From Thermoplasmatota archaeon (GTDB lineage: Archaea; Thermoplasmatota; E2; DHVEG-1), in the NCBI GenBank assembly GCA_018824925.1, contig JAHJFH010000022.1, positions 1 to 6,707 on the forward strand: a DNA stretch of 6,707 nucleotides. Reading direction: 5' to 3'. This document shows positions 1 to 6,622 of the stretch, piece after piece (position 1 is the stretch's first letter; each line of letters opens with the position of its first letter). The position numbers and the translations under genes are program-made. The notes below the pieces were generated by a model, which was not told the DNA's origin, made no database searches, and saw only the letters and a list, made by a program, of their open reading frames with translations.

Positions 1-1
1 A

Positions 2-853
2 AAAACTCGGATGCATCCACAAAAAGATGATAAAATCCTCACCGACTGGAACGCTCTCATGATTGTTGCACTATCAAAAGCATCCCAGATATTCACCACA
101 AAAAAATACCTCATAGCCGCTGAAAAAGCACTACAATTCATTAATACGACCATGCTACAAAAAGATGGGTCACTTCTTCACAGATATCGACATGGTGAAG
201 CAAAAATCGATGGATACGCAGATGATTACGCCTTTCTGATATGGGCATTACTTGAGCTCTACCAAGCAACCTTTAAACCTGTATATCTTCAACAATCACT
301 CAAATTAACCTCCTACCTCATGAACCATTTTTGGGATACCACACATGGCGGTTTATATTTCACCTCGGACACCCATGAACAACTTATAACCCGCACCAAA
401 GAACTCTATGATGGCGCAATACCCTCAGCAAATTCTATCACACTACACAACCTTATACAACTAGCCCGAATAACGGGAAACTCAGCGTTTGAAAATAAGG
501 CCCACCAGATTATAACCGCCTTTTCAGATCAAATCACCACCACACCCCAAGGATATACACAATTCATGCTAGGACTAGAGTATATGTTTGGCTCAGCCTA
601 TGAACTTGTTATTGTCGGAAAACATGCAGATAAAAACACACAAACTATCCTACAAACCATCCAATCATTCTATCTCCCAAATAAAGTACTTATTCTAAAA
701 GATCCTACTATAAGAGAGGAAATCGAAAATCTTGCACCTTTCACCCAACCATTTATTCAAATACAAAATAAACCAACACTCTATGTCTGTAAAAATCATC
801 ATTGCGAACTACCAACTACCAAAATCCAGCAAATACAGTACCTTCTTAACTAA
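2..853 (+). CDS. DUF255 / YyaL-type thioredoxin-domain protein, C-terminal part (5' truncated by window edge)
   Basis: This is the C-terminal part of a YyaL/SPATA20-like protein (DUF255 family). The frame is open to the left edge (codons for K-T-R precede the first Met at 11), and that Met lies inside the family motif HP.(K/R)DDKILTDWN.LM, so it is not the true start. Numbering from that Met, visible landmarks are DDKILTDWN at about 6-14, DGYADDYAFLIWALLELY at 67-84, YDGAIPSANS at 133-142, and a terminal C-x4-C followed by ELP (Cys260, Cys265). Family members are usually near 650-700 residues, with an N-terminal thioredoxin-like domain and then an alpha-helical six-hairpin toroid resembling glycosidases or epimerases; roughly the first 400 residues lie outside the window. 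No secretion signal can be assessed. The biochemical role of the family is not settled, so a redox or carbohydrate function is only a possibility. It is followed by a 142-bp gap before the protease gene, so co-transcription is not indicated. Confidence 0.88.
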   Translation, partial: KTRMHPQKDDKILTDWNALMIVALSKASQIFTTKKYLIAAEKALQFINTTMLQKDGSLLHRYRHGEAKIDGYADDYAFLIWALLELYQATFKPVYLQQSLKLTSYLMNHFWDTTHGGLYFTSDTHEQLITRTKELYDGAIPSANSITLHNLIQLARITGNSAFENKAHQIITAFSDQITTTPQGYTQFMLGLEYMFGSAYELVIVGKHADKNTQTILQTIQSFYLPNKVLILKDPTIREEIENLAPFTQPFIQIQNKPTLYVCKNHHCELPTTKIQQIQYLLN

Positions 854-947
854 TTTATATTAAACATAGATTTAAAACTGCTAAACCAAAAAGTATTATA
901 GAGAGAAAAAATCAAAAATTATTAAAACACTCACTTTTATAATATAT

Positions 948-959
948 AAAATATATATC
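948..959 (+). promoter_or_regulatory. Archaeal BRE/TATA-like promoter of the C25 protease gene
   Basis: An A-run followed by TATATATC sits about 41 nt before the ATG at 996. With the usual archaeal spacing of about 25 nt from the TATA centre, transcription would start near 978-982, just before the Shine-Dalgarno at 984-988, giving a short leader. The element lies in a 24-nt stretch of pure A/T (935-958), so a second register (TTTATAAT near 936-943) cannot be excluded. The rest of the 854-995 spacer holds no ORF or RNA structure that I can see and no strong T-run terminator for the upstream gene. Confidence 0.5.
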
Positions 960-983
960 AAAAACGCATTATTACGACAACCC

Positions 984-988
984 GGTGA
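984..988 (+). promoter_or_regulatory. Shine-Dalgarno GGTGA for the C25 protease
   Basis: GGTGA lies 7 nt before the ATG at 996 and supports that start. The same GGTGAAAAA string precedes the start of the propeller gene on the other strand, as expected for a shared archaeal anti-SD sequence. Confidence 0.7.
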
Positions 989-995
989 AAAAACA

Positions 996-2900
996 ATGAA
1001 GACAAAAAAACGAACACAACTCCTCACCATCCTCCTTATAGTCATTATCCTATCCGCAATACTCACAACACTATATCTCTACACCGACCTCTTCAAACCC
1101 ACAACAACAGAAACAATAATACCCACATTCCTACCTGAAGGTGTTCAAACCCTTACTAAAACCTATACCTTCTCCCAACCAGAAATCACGGAAAACAATA
1201 ACCTCACATTCATCAATGTAGCAGAGACCGACTTCCACAGCATGGGTGACGGACGACCTGCGATACCTGTCAATCTCTCCACCATAACCTTCCCCTTCGG
1301 AACAAAAATCACCGACATAACCTATTCCTACAATCTTCCACAAACAATCCCCATACCCGCCATCATCTCATTCGCCTCATGCTCTACCATAACACAAGAA
1401 GATGAATCCATCTATCAACAAAATAACACCTATCCCACAGGAATCGTCACCTACCACACCGGAGGCGGCCTCTTCGACAACAAGTACCAAACCATCCTCA
1501 ACCTGCGAGTATACCCGGTCATATACCATCCCACTAAAAACGAAATCTCTTATACCAACAACATCACAGTAACCATATATTACCAAGAACCAGAAACACC
1601 ACTCCTACAGAATCTCCATGAGTATGATCTCCTCATTATTACCCCACAAAAATTTACCAAGAACCTTCAACCCCTTATTTCTTATAAAAATAAACAAAAC
1701 ATAAAAACCAAACTCATCACCATAGAAACCATTAACAAAGAAACCTCTGGACGAGACACCCCAGAAAAAATAAAATATACTATCAAACAAGCCATCGAGG
1801 AAGATGGAATCACCGCAGTATTGCTAGTAGGTGGTATAGATGGACAATCAACCACTTGGGACCTCCCCCCACGCTACAGCCATGTCCTCATCCGAGAAGG
1901 TACCCAAGAAATCATCGAACCGCAATTTCTCTCTGATCTCTACTACGCCGATATCTACGATAGCGAAGGTAACTTCTCTAGCTGGGATACGAACAACAAT
2001 GACATCTTCGCAGAATATGACCATGGTATCATCGACTACATGGACCTCTACCCAGATGTCCAGCTCGGGAGACTCCCCTGCAGAACTACCCGGGAAGTAA
2101 AAATCATTGTCGATAAAATCATTTCCTACGAAACCACCCAAAACCTCGAGTGGTTCAAAAACCTCATCCTTGTCAGCGGTGATCACTGGGACGACGAAAA
2201 TCATATTAGCGAAGGCATCGAAATCATGAAACAAACACAAACCATCATGACTGGGTTTAAACCCGTCGAACTCTACGCCACACAAAATAACAAACTCACG
2301 GTACGAGACATCAATAAAGCCATGAACCAAGGAGCAGGATTTGCCTACTTCTGCGGTCATGGAAGTCCTACTGCATGGGGTATCCATTATCCGCCAAACG
2401 CTCAAGGATGGGCACCATCCATAACAAAACTAGGTTATCTCACTTTCTACAAACCACTCTATATGAATTTTTTACATAACAAAAACAAACTACCCATCAC
2501 CCTTGTCGGTGGCTGTAATAATGGCCAATTCGACCGATCTATCGGTAAAAGTCTTCAAAAAGGAAAACTAACCTTCAACACAGGCTGTTGGGCCTGGAAA
2601 CTCACTATTCAAAAACGAGGGGGTAGTATCGCCACCATCGCCAACACCGGCCTTGGAACCCATGCCATGGACGATGCAGACAACAATGGAATCAATGATT
2701 ACCTCGAAGTCTATGACGGATGGATGGAGCTCAGATTTTTCGAACTCTATGCACAACAGAACATCCGCATCCTTGGACAACTCCACCAAGAAACCATCAC
2801 GCAATACCTCAATACCTTCCTAGGTAATAATGATGAAATGGACATCAAAATGGCCCAACAATGGCAACTTTTCGGAGATCCTAGTCTTCTCATACACTAA
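996..2900 (+). CDS. Membrane-anchored gingipain-like cysteine protease (peptidase family C25)
   Basis: A 634-residue protease of the gingipain family (C25), which hydrolyses peptide bonds through a Cys/His dyad. Residues 1-9 are basic (MKTKKR) and about 9-29 form one hydrophobic segment without a clear cleavage site, so an N-terminal signal anchor with the enzyme outside the cell is likely. Residues 45-200 resemble the C25 propeptide: GRPAIPVNLSTITFPFGT at 86-103 and RVYPVIYHPTKNEISYTNNI near 171-190. The catalytic domain starts near 208 (YDLLIITP), continues through LYYADIYD (315-322), an Asp/Asn-rich segment WDTNNNDIFAEYD (330-342), DVQLGRLPCR (354-363), and then FCGHGSP with His455 and LVGGCNNGQFD with Cys507, the presumed dyad. 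GGSIATIANTGLG (542-554) and a terminal LFGDPS are also typical. Five N-glycosylation sequons (N69, N93, N143, N189, N326) fall mostly in the propeptide. No C-terminal adhesin or sorting domain follows. The start is supported by GGTGA upstream. Cleavage specificity cannot be read from sequence. It is transcribed towards the propeller gene. Confidence 0.92.
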   Translation: MKTKKRTQLLTILLIVIILSAILTTLYLYTDLFKPTTTETIIPTFLPEGVQTLTKTYTFSQPEITENNNLTFINVAETDFHSMGDGRPAIPVNLSTITFPFGTKITDITYSYNLPQTIPIPAIISFASCSTITQEDESIYQQNNTYPTGIVTYHTGGGLFDNKYQTILNLRVYPVIYHPTKNEISYTNNITVTIYYQEPETPLLQNLHEYDLLIITPQKFTKNLQPLISYKNKQNIKTKLITIETINKETSGRDTPEKIKYTIKQAIEEDGITAVLLVGGIDGQSTTWDLPPRYSHVLIREGTQEIIEPQFLSDLYYADIYDSEGNFSSWDTNNNDIFAEYDHGIIDYMDLYPDVQLGRLPCRTTREVKIIVDKIISYETTQNLEWFKNLILVSGDHWDDENHISEGIEIMKQTQTIMTGFKPVELYATQNNKLTVRDINKAMNQGAGFAYFCGHGSPTAWGIHYPPNAQGWAPSITKLGYLTFYKPLYMNFLHNKNKLPITLVGGCNNGQFDRSIGKSLQKGKLTFNTGCWAWKLTIQKRGGSIATIANTGLGTHAMDDADNNGINDYLEVYDGWMELRFFELYAQQNIRILGQLHQETITQYLNTFLGNNDEMDIKMAQQWQLFGDPSLLIH

Positions 2901-2961
2901 AATTAGGAGAAAAATAGTGTAATGAATATCTGCAAAGCAATTTTTTATTAGAAGATATTCA
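2893..2961. terminator. Convergent bidirectional terminator region with two adjacent inverted repeats
   Basis: The 47-bp gap between two converging genes carries T6 on the + strand (2941-2946) and T5 on the - strand (complement of 2910-2914). Two inverted repeats lie side by side. TACACTA (2893-2899) pairs with TAGTGTA (2915-2921) and overlaps the protease stop codon. TGAATATCT (2923-2931) pairs with AGATATTCA (2953-2961), with the T6 in its loop, and overlaps the last codons of the propeller gene. T-runs are the main known element of archaeal intrinsic termination; a role for the hairpins is inferred. Confidence 0.5.
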
Positions 2962-4432
2962 ACACCACTATCTCATCGCTCATCTCATTCCCAATAGCAT
3001 CAAATGCAGTAATTGAAATAGTATATATTCCAGGGATCCACTCAACCCACTTCCATTCATATGGCTCAGCAGGAATCGTATGCTCCAACACACCTTCCAC
3101 AAAAACCTCAACACGATCCATACCACTAAAACCATCTGTTGCAACTACCTCAAGAATAGGTGATCCAATCACAACGGTCAATTTATTCAACGGAAGAAGT
3201 TTAATACTCCCAAGATATAAACCATATAACGGCGACACAATCTCCGCCTCAGGAGGCACCCAATCAAGTGGACCCTTCATCAATAATACATCAGAACCAA
3301 CCGCCCCAAACGCCGTAGTCGACCCGACAATGATACCATACCCAAGATTTGCCTCCAAAACCTCACTTAATGAACAATCTGCAAAAGTACCATTATACAT
3401 TAACGTACCCACCGAATCGGTAGTAAAAAATTTTGAACCTCCAACACAAGCAAATCCTCCATCACTTAACTCAATGACATCATTATTAAAATCACAAACT
3501 GAAAGGTCATACTCCTGTTTCCAAAGGACGTTACCAAAATTAGTCATCTTACATAACCAATTCACTCCAACCCAAATGTATCCACCATCAGACGTCTCCT
3601 CAACAGATCGAGCACGCCTCATGGTCACCGATTTATAATCCCACTGTAGAACACCACTTGCATCGGTTTTAATCATCCATGCACCTTCAGATCCCACTTG
3701 ATACGACTGACCAACAATCACATAACCGCCATCGCTACTTTGGATAACATCATACCCACAATCAGGACAATATTCATATCCACCAAGAGTTTTTGTCCAT
3801 TGGACGATACCACTGCTATCTGCCTTAACAATCCATAAATCTGTCCAATAAAACCGGTTTTTATCTTCATACGAAAAAATATGCCCCGTCATTATATACC
3901 CACCATCAATGGTTTGTTTCACGGCATAAAGATGCTCATACAACTGAGCACCCGAACCCGAGTAATAATTTATCCAAAGCATATTTCCAGTACTATCTGT
4001 TTTAATGAGGATCCCTATATCCGCAGATGATGTCAGTTCAAGCCATCCTGTAACCGCATACCCGCCATCACTAGTCTGAATCGCACGTACTCCATAATAG
4101 GGGACACCAGATCCTCCATAACTTTTATTCCATTGTTCATTACCATCCGCATCAGTTTTAATCAACCATACCTGTGAATCAGTTGAAAATGATTCCGTTG
4201 TTCCCCCAATGATATATCCTCCATCTGATGTTTCTTGTACCGATCCTCCAAAATCATCACCTGATCCACCATATATTTTCCCCCAAATATCATCAGAGAG
4301 TGTACCTATGGAAACCATGGGTTGATCTTCATTTAAATTAATAGAAAAAAGATTTTCATTACCCTGAATTGTTTGTATACACAATATCAACATCAGCAAA
4401 ATCACAACTACTGAAAACAATTTTTTATCCAT
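2948..4432 (-). CDS. Secreted seven-bladed beta-propeller-like repeat protein with C-terminal Ig-like domain
   Basis: A 494-residue extracellular protein of unknown specific function. Residues 1-24 are a signal peptide (DKK, then a long hydrophobic run to about 20). Seven degenerate repeats follow, each of the form W-x-K-x-Y-G-G ... S-D-G-G-Y-(I/V)-x-x-G ... W-L-I-K-T-D. The (S/I)DGG(Y/F) cores are at 69, 121, 175, 233, 281 and 323, with a decayed one (LGYGIIVG) near 363; the leading Trp are W50, W101, W153, W212, W264 and W304. Seven repeats of 39-58 residues suggest a beta-propeller. Residues about 395-494 form an Ig-like domain (ATDGFSGMDRVEVFVEG, PYEWKW, YTISITAFDAIGNE), a type familiar at the C-termini of archaeal secreted proteins. 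A CPDC pair (C222, C225) and C294, C313, C329 and C353 could form disulfides. No catalytic motif is visible, so binding or adhesion is the likeliest role, without a known ligand. The start is fixed by AGGTGA upstream and the signal peptide. Confidence 0.85.
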   Translation of the reverse strand: MDKKLFSVVVILLMLILCIQTIQGNENLFSINLNEDQPMVSIGTLSDDIWGKIYGGSGDDFGGSVQETSDGGYIIGGTTESFSTDSQVWLIKTDADGNEQWNKSYGGSGVPYYGVRAIQTSDGGYAVTGWLELTSSADIGILIKTDSTGNMLWINYYSGSGAQLYEHLYAVKQTIDGGYIMTGHIFSYEDKNRFYWTDLWIVKADSSGIVQWTKTLGGYEYCPDCGYDVIQSSDGGYVIVGQSYQVGSEGAWMIKTDASGVLQWDYKSVTMRRARSVEETSDGGYIWVGVNWLCKMTNFGNVLWKQEYDLSVCDFNNDVIELSDGGFACVGGSKFFTTDSVGTLMYNGTFADCSLSEVLEANLGYGIIVGSTTAFGAVGSDVLLMKGPLDWVPPEAEIVSPLYGLYLGSIKLLPLNKLTVVIGSPILEVVATDGFSGMDRVEVFVEGVLEHTIPAEPYEWKWVEWIPGIYTISITAFDAIGNEMSDEIVVLNIF

Positions 4433-4436
4433 TTTT

Positions 4437-4442
4437 TCACCT
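4437..4442 (-). promoter_or_regulatory. Shine-Dalgarno AGGTGA for the propeller gene
   Basis: On the - strand AGGTGA lies 4 nt before the ATG (4432-4430) and supports this start over internal ones. It matches the GGTGA before the C25 gene. Confidence 0.7.
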
Positions 4443-4463
4443 GATTTAAATAATTTATTAATG

Positions 4464-4477
4464 GATATAAATTTTTC
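4464..4477 (-). promoter_or_regulatory. Archaeal BRE/TATA promoter of the propeller gene
   Basis: Read on the - strand this is GAAAAATTTATATC, a good match to the archaeal layout of an A-rich BRE followed by TTTATAT. Its centre is about 36 nt before the start codon, so the predicted transcript starts near 4443, immediately before the AGGTGA. This argues that the gene is transcribed separately from the OPT gene that lies upstream of it on the same strand. Confidence 0.6.
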
Positions 4478-4500
4478 TGTAAAATTAACGAATTATTACT

Positions 4501-4510
4501 TAAAAACTAA
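4501..4510 (-). terminator. Possible T-run terminator after the OPT gene
   Basis: On the - strand a T5 run (complement of 4502-4506) within TTAGTTTTTA lies about 30 nt after the OPT stop codon. Archaeal polymerases terminate at such T-rich runs, but the whole spacer is AT-rich, so the call is weak. Confidence 0.3.
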
Positions 4511-4538
4511 ATAATATTAGACCTTTTCATCGAAAATA

Positions 4539-6578
4539 CTACTTTTCATGTGTACTATATATTTCTCGCAACGGAATATAAAACACAAGAAATGCGATAA
4601 ATAACCATAACAATAATCCCGGCCATTCTGGGGGAAACTCAAACATTGAAATATTTAACCCAGAAATAATAATAAACGCAACAATTACCCCCGTTAATGC
4701 CTCACCAGCAATCAAACCCGCGGTAAACAACAAACCTGTTCGTAAAATACGCTCCCGAGGCTTCACCTCCGTCTGTTTAATCGCCAACTCCCACTCACTA
4801 ATCTGTTCCTCATCACAACCATACTGTTTCTCAATCTTTTTATTAGTAATATACCGAATAATTCCCCCACAAAATATTGGGGTAGACAAAGTAAATGGAA
4901 GATAGATACCAATCGCTACCGGTAACACAGGTACATTAATTAAAATCAACACAAAAGCCAACACCATCCCCGCAATAACAAACGGCCATACCATCTCCCC
5001 ACCCAACACTCCACGAACAATACCACTCATCAGAAATGCCTGTGGTGCAGGTAGATTCGTACTCCCAATATCATAGGCTTTATCAAGTGCTGACACTACC
5101 AATGCAAGTACTGGCGCAGCAGCAATAATACCAACAATCTCTGCTAACTGCTGTTTCGCTGGTGTGGCACCAATAATCTGTCCTGCCGTCATCGACTGCA
5201 GTACATCCCCAGAAATCGCTGCACAGCATGCAATAACAGCTGCAATCAATAACGCGACACCATATGCACCAACGGAACCAGATAAACCAAATCCGAGTAA
5301 TATCAATGATGTAATCAACAATACCGAAACGGTCACACCAGAAGTCGGGTTATTTGATGAACCTACCAACCCTGCCATATATCCACCAATGGCACTTGCA
5401 ATAAACGCAAATAAAATGGCAAAAACCGCCATAACTCCTGAGACCAAATAATTATCAGAAATCCAAGCATACAATAAAAATACGGGAATAGTAAAAAATC
5501 CAATAAGTAAGAACACATATTTAAAATTCAGATCCTGCTCCGTCCGTTTTTTCGCCTCCTTTTGACCCCCTTTAATCCCTGAAATAGCCTCTCGAATACC
5601 CTCAGAAATATTATTGCGTAGCTTAAAAATAGTAAACAGCCCTCCTACCACCATCGCCCCAACGCCAATATAGCGAATATAATCACTCCAAATCGTGTAG
5701 AAACCCCAAATAACCTTCCCCACCTCAAAATTACCCCCAGCTAATGCCATCGCATCCGTAATTTGATCTGCAGATGAAGGTATAGGTATCCCGGTCGCTA
5801 CCACAATTAAGGGAGCCATAATCACCCAACCAAGAAGACCACCAATAAATACAAATGAACCGATACGCGGACCGATTATCCACCCAACACCAAGCAATGC
5901 GGGGGAGGTCGCAAGTCCACCATAAAATAAGCCCGCATGTTCCCCCCCACCAATATTGAATCGACCAATATCAATAATACCATGCAATTTCCCTGAAAAC
6001 GCATGTAAACCAACCTGCCCAAATTTCAACATAGCACCAAGAAGACTACCACAAAGCAACCAAACCCCGCTCACCCCAGTTTGTGCTTTACTATCAGACT
6101 TCCCATCACCAACTGTTGTAGCTAGAACCGCAGCAACCGCAACACCCTCAGGGAACGGTAAATCTGTTTTAATAATCAGAGCGCGCCGTAATGAAACCAT
6201 CCACAGAACACCAAGAATACCACCAAGCATAGCCACAATAGTAGTCTCAACATACTGAATCTCGGTCCATGCACCAAGAATCAGCATCGCGGGAATAGTA
6301 AAAATCACTCCAGCAGCAAGTGATGCTCCTGAAGCAGCACCCATCATACCGATATTCACCTCAAGAATAGTCCCTTTAAGAGGTTTTAAGAAAGCAAATG
6401 CTAAAACAGCACCTGGGATAGCAGCCGAGACAGTCATTCCAGCATATAAACCAAAATACGCGTTTGCTGAACCTAACACAATGGCAAGTAATGCCCCTAC
6501 CAGTACAGCTTTGAAAGTAAACTCGGGAATACTCACATTCGCAGGAATGAATGTCTTGAAGTTTTCTCTGGATGACAT
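4539..6578 (-). CDS. OPT-family transporter (oligopeptide or metal-ligand uptake)
   Basis: A complete 679-residue integral membrane protein of the oligopeptide transporter (OPT) superfamily, close in length to prokaryotic members, which import small peptides or metal-chelator complexes, generally with proton coupling. Family signatures in order are NAYFGLYAGMTVSAAIP (39-55), PFPEG (141-145), the SNNPTSGVT segment (408-416), GDVLQSMTAGQIIGATPAKQQ (457-477), PVAIGIYLPFTLSTPIFCGG (553-572) and GLIAGEALTGV (621-631). Hydrophobic segments suggest well over a dozen membrane spans; two charged loops, about 320-352 and 577-611, separate blocks of spans. The protein starts MSSRENFK, then enters the conserved first span; no clear Shine-Dalgarno precedes it, while a TATA element about 35 nt upstream predicts a very short leader. 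The substrate cannot be told from sequence. The nearby secreted protease makes peptides plausible, but a 106-bp gap and separate promoters mean the neighbours are not clearly one operon. The upstream palindromes suggest regulated expression. Confidence 0.93.
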   Translation of the reverse strand: MSSRENFKTFIPANVSIPEFTFKAVLVGALLAIVLGSANAYFGLYAGMTVSAAIPGAVLAFAFLKPLKGTILEVNIGMMGAASGASLAAGVIFTIPAMLILGAWTEIQYVETTIVAMLGGILGVLWMVSLRRALIIKTDLPFPEGVAVAAVLATTVGDGKSDSKAQTGVSGVWLLCGSLLGAMLKFGQVGLHAFSGKLHGIIDIGRFNIGGGEHAGLFYGGLATSPALLGVGWIIGPRIGSFVFIGGLLGWVIMAPLIVVATGIPIPSSADQITDAMALAGGNFEVGKVIWGFYTIWSDYIRYIGVGAMVVGGLFTIFKLRNNISEGIREAISGIKGGQKEAKKRTEQDLNFKYVFLLIGFFTIPVFLLYAWISDNYLVSGVMAVFAILFAFIASAIGGYMAGLVGSSNNPTSGVTVSVLLITSLILLGFGLSGSVGAYGVALLIAAVIACCAAISGDVLQSMTAGQIIGATPAKQQLAEIVGIIAAAPVLALVVSALDKAYDIGSTNLPAPQAFLMSGIVRGVLGGEMVWPFVIAGMVLAFVLILINVPVLPVAIGIYLPFTLSTPIFCGGIIRYITNKKIEKQYGCDEEQISEWELAIKQTEVKPRERILRTGLLFTAGLIAGEALTGVIVAFIIISGLNISMFEFPPEWPGLLLWLFIAFLVFYIPLREIYSTHEK

Positions 6579-6586
6579 CGTTAACG
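6579..6586. promoter_or_regulatory. Short palindrome CGTTAACG touching the OPT start codon
   Basis: This 8-bp perfect palindrome occupies the position where a Shine-Dalgarno would be expected, directly adjacent to the ATG. It could be part of an operator or simply chance. Confidence 0.25.
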
Positions 6587-6589
6587 TTC

Positions 6590-6605
6590 AAATTAATATT
6601 AATTT
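6590..6605. promoter_or_regulatory. 16-bp perfect palindrome, candidate operator of the OPT gene
   Basis: AAATTAATATTAATTT is a perfect 16-bp palindrome lying between the TATA element and the start codon, where a bound dimeric regulator would block transcription initiation. The sequence is pure A/T, which raises the odds of a chance palindrome, and it matches no operator that I recognise. Confidence 0.4.
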
Positions 6606-6606
6606 A

Positions 6607-6620
6607 CATATATATAAAAT
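6607..6620 (-). promoter_or_regulatory. TATA-type promoter of the OPT gene
   Basis: Read on the - strand this is ATTTTATATATATG, centred about 35 nt before the ATG at 6578. The predicted start of transcription is near 6586-6590, leaving a leader of about 10 nt with no recognisable Shine-Dalgarno, so translation may be leaderless-like. The remaining sequence to the window end (6633-6707) is AT-rich with no gene or structured RNA that I can recognise. Confidence 0.5.
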
Positions 6621-6622
6621 AA

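Noticed and set aside
935..958. 24-nt pure A/T tract before the C25 gene as a replication origin or unwinding element
   Set aside because: There are no origin recognition boxes or neighbouring Orc1/Cdc6 gene; a TATA promoter explains the tract.
1848..2405. 185-codon open frame on the - strand opposite the C25 catalytic domain
   Set aside because: It lies wholly antisense to a strongly conserved protease domain, has no recognisable domain and no promoter or ribosome-binding site; the C-rich codon choice of the real gene removes antisense stops.
1131..2804. Other short open frames overlapping the C25 gene (- strand 1131-1343, 1377-1586, 1605-1790, 2568-2804; + strand 1840-2100)
   Set aside because: All are shadows of the protease reading frame, with low-complexity or implausible protein composition.
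2938..4428. 11-bp direct repeat CAATTTTTTAT at 2938-2948 and 4418-4428, near the two ends of the propeller gene
   Set aside because: It resembles a target-site duplication, but it is AT-rich, the right copy lies inside the signal-peptide codons, and there are no terminal inverted repeats or transposase. Chance is the better explanation.
2948..4432. Lipoprotein signal at Cys18 of the propeller protein
   Set aside because: The residues before Cys18 (LIL) do not fit a lipobox, and the segment reads as an ordinary signal peptide with cleavage near residue 24.
4523..4549. Direct repeat CTTTTCAT (4523-4530 and 4542-4549) around the OPT stop codon, creating a tiny ATG frame on the - strand after the stop
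   Set aside because: The resulting frame is only a few codons long, and an 8-bp repeat in AT-rich DNA is not significant.
3330..6591. Open frames antisense to or overlapping the propeller and OPT genes (3330-3638 +, 5164-5451 +, 5956-6258 +, 6376-6591 -)
   Set aside because: Each overlaps a well-supported gene with family motifs and shows no independent coding evidence.
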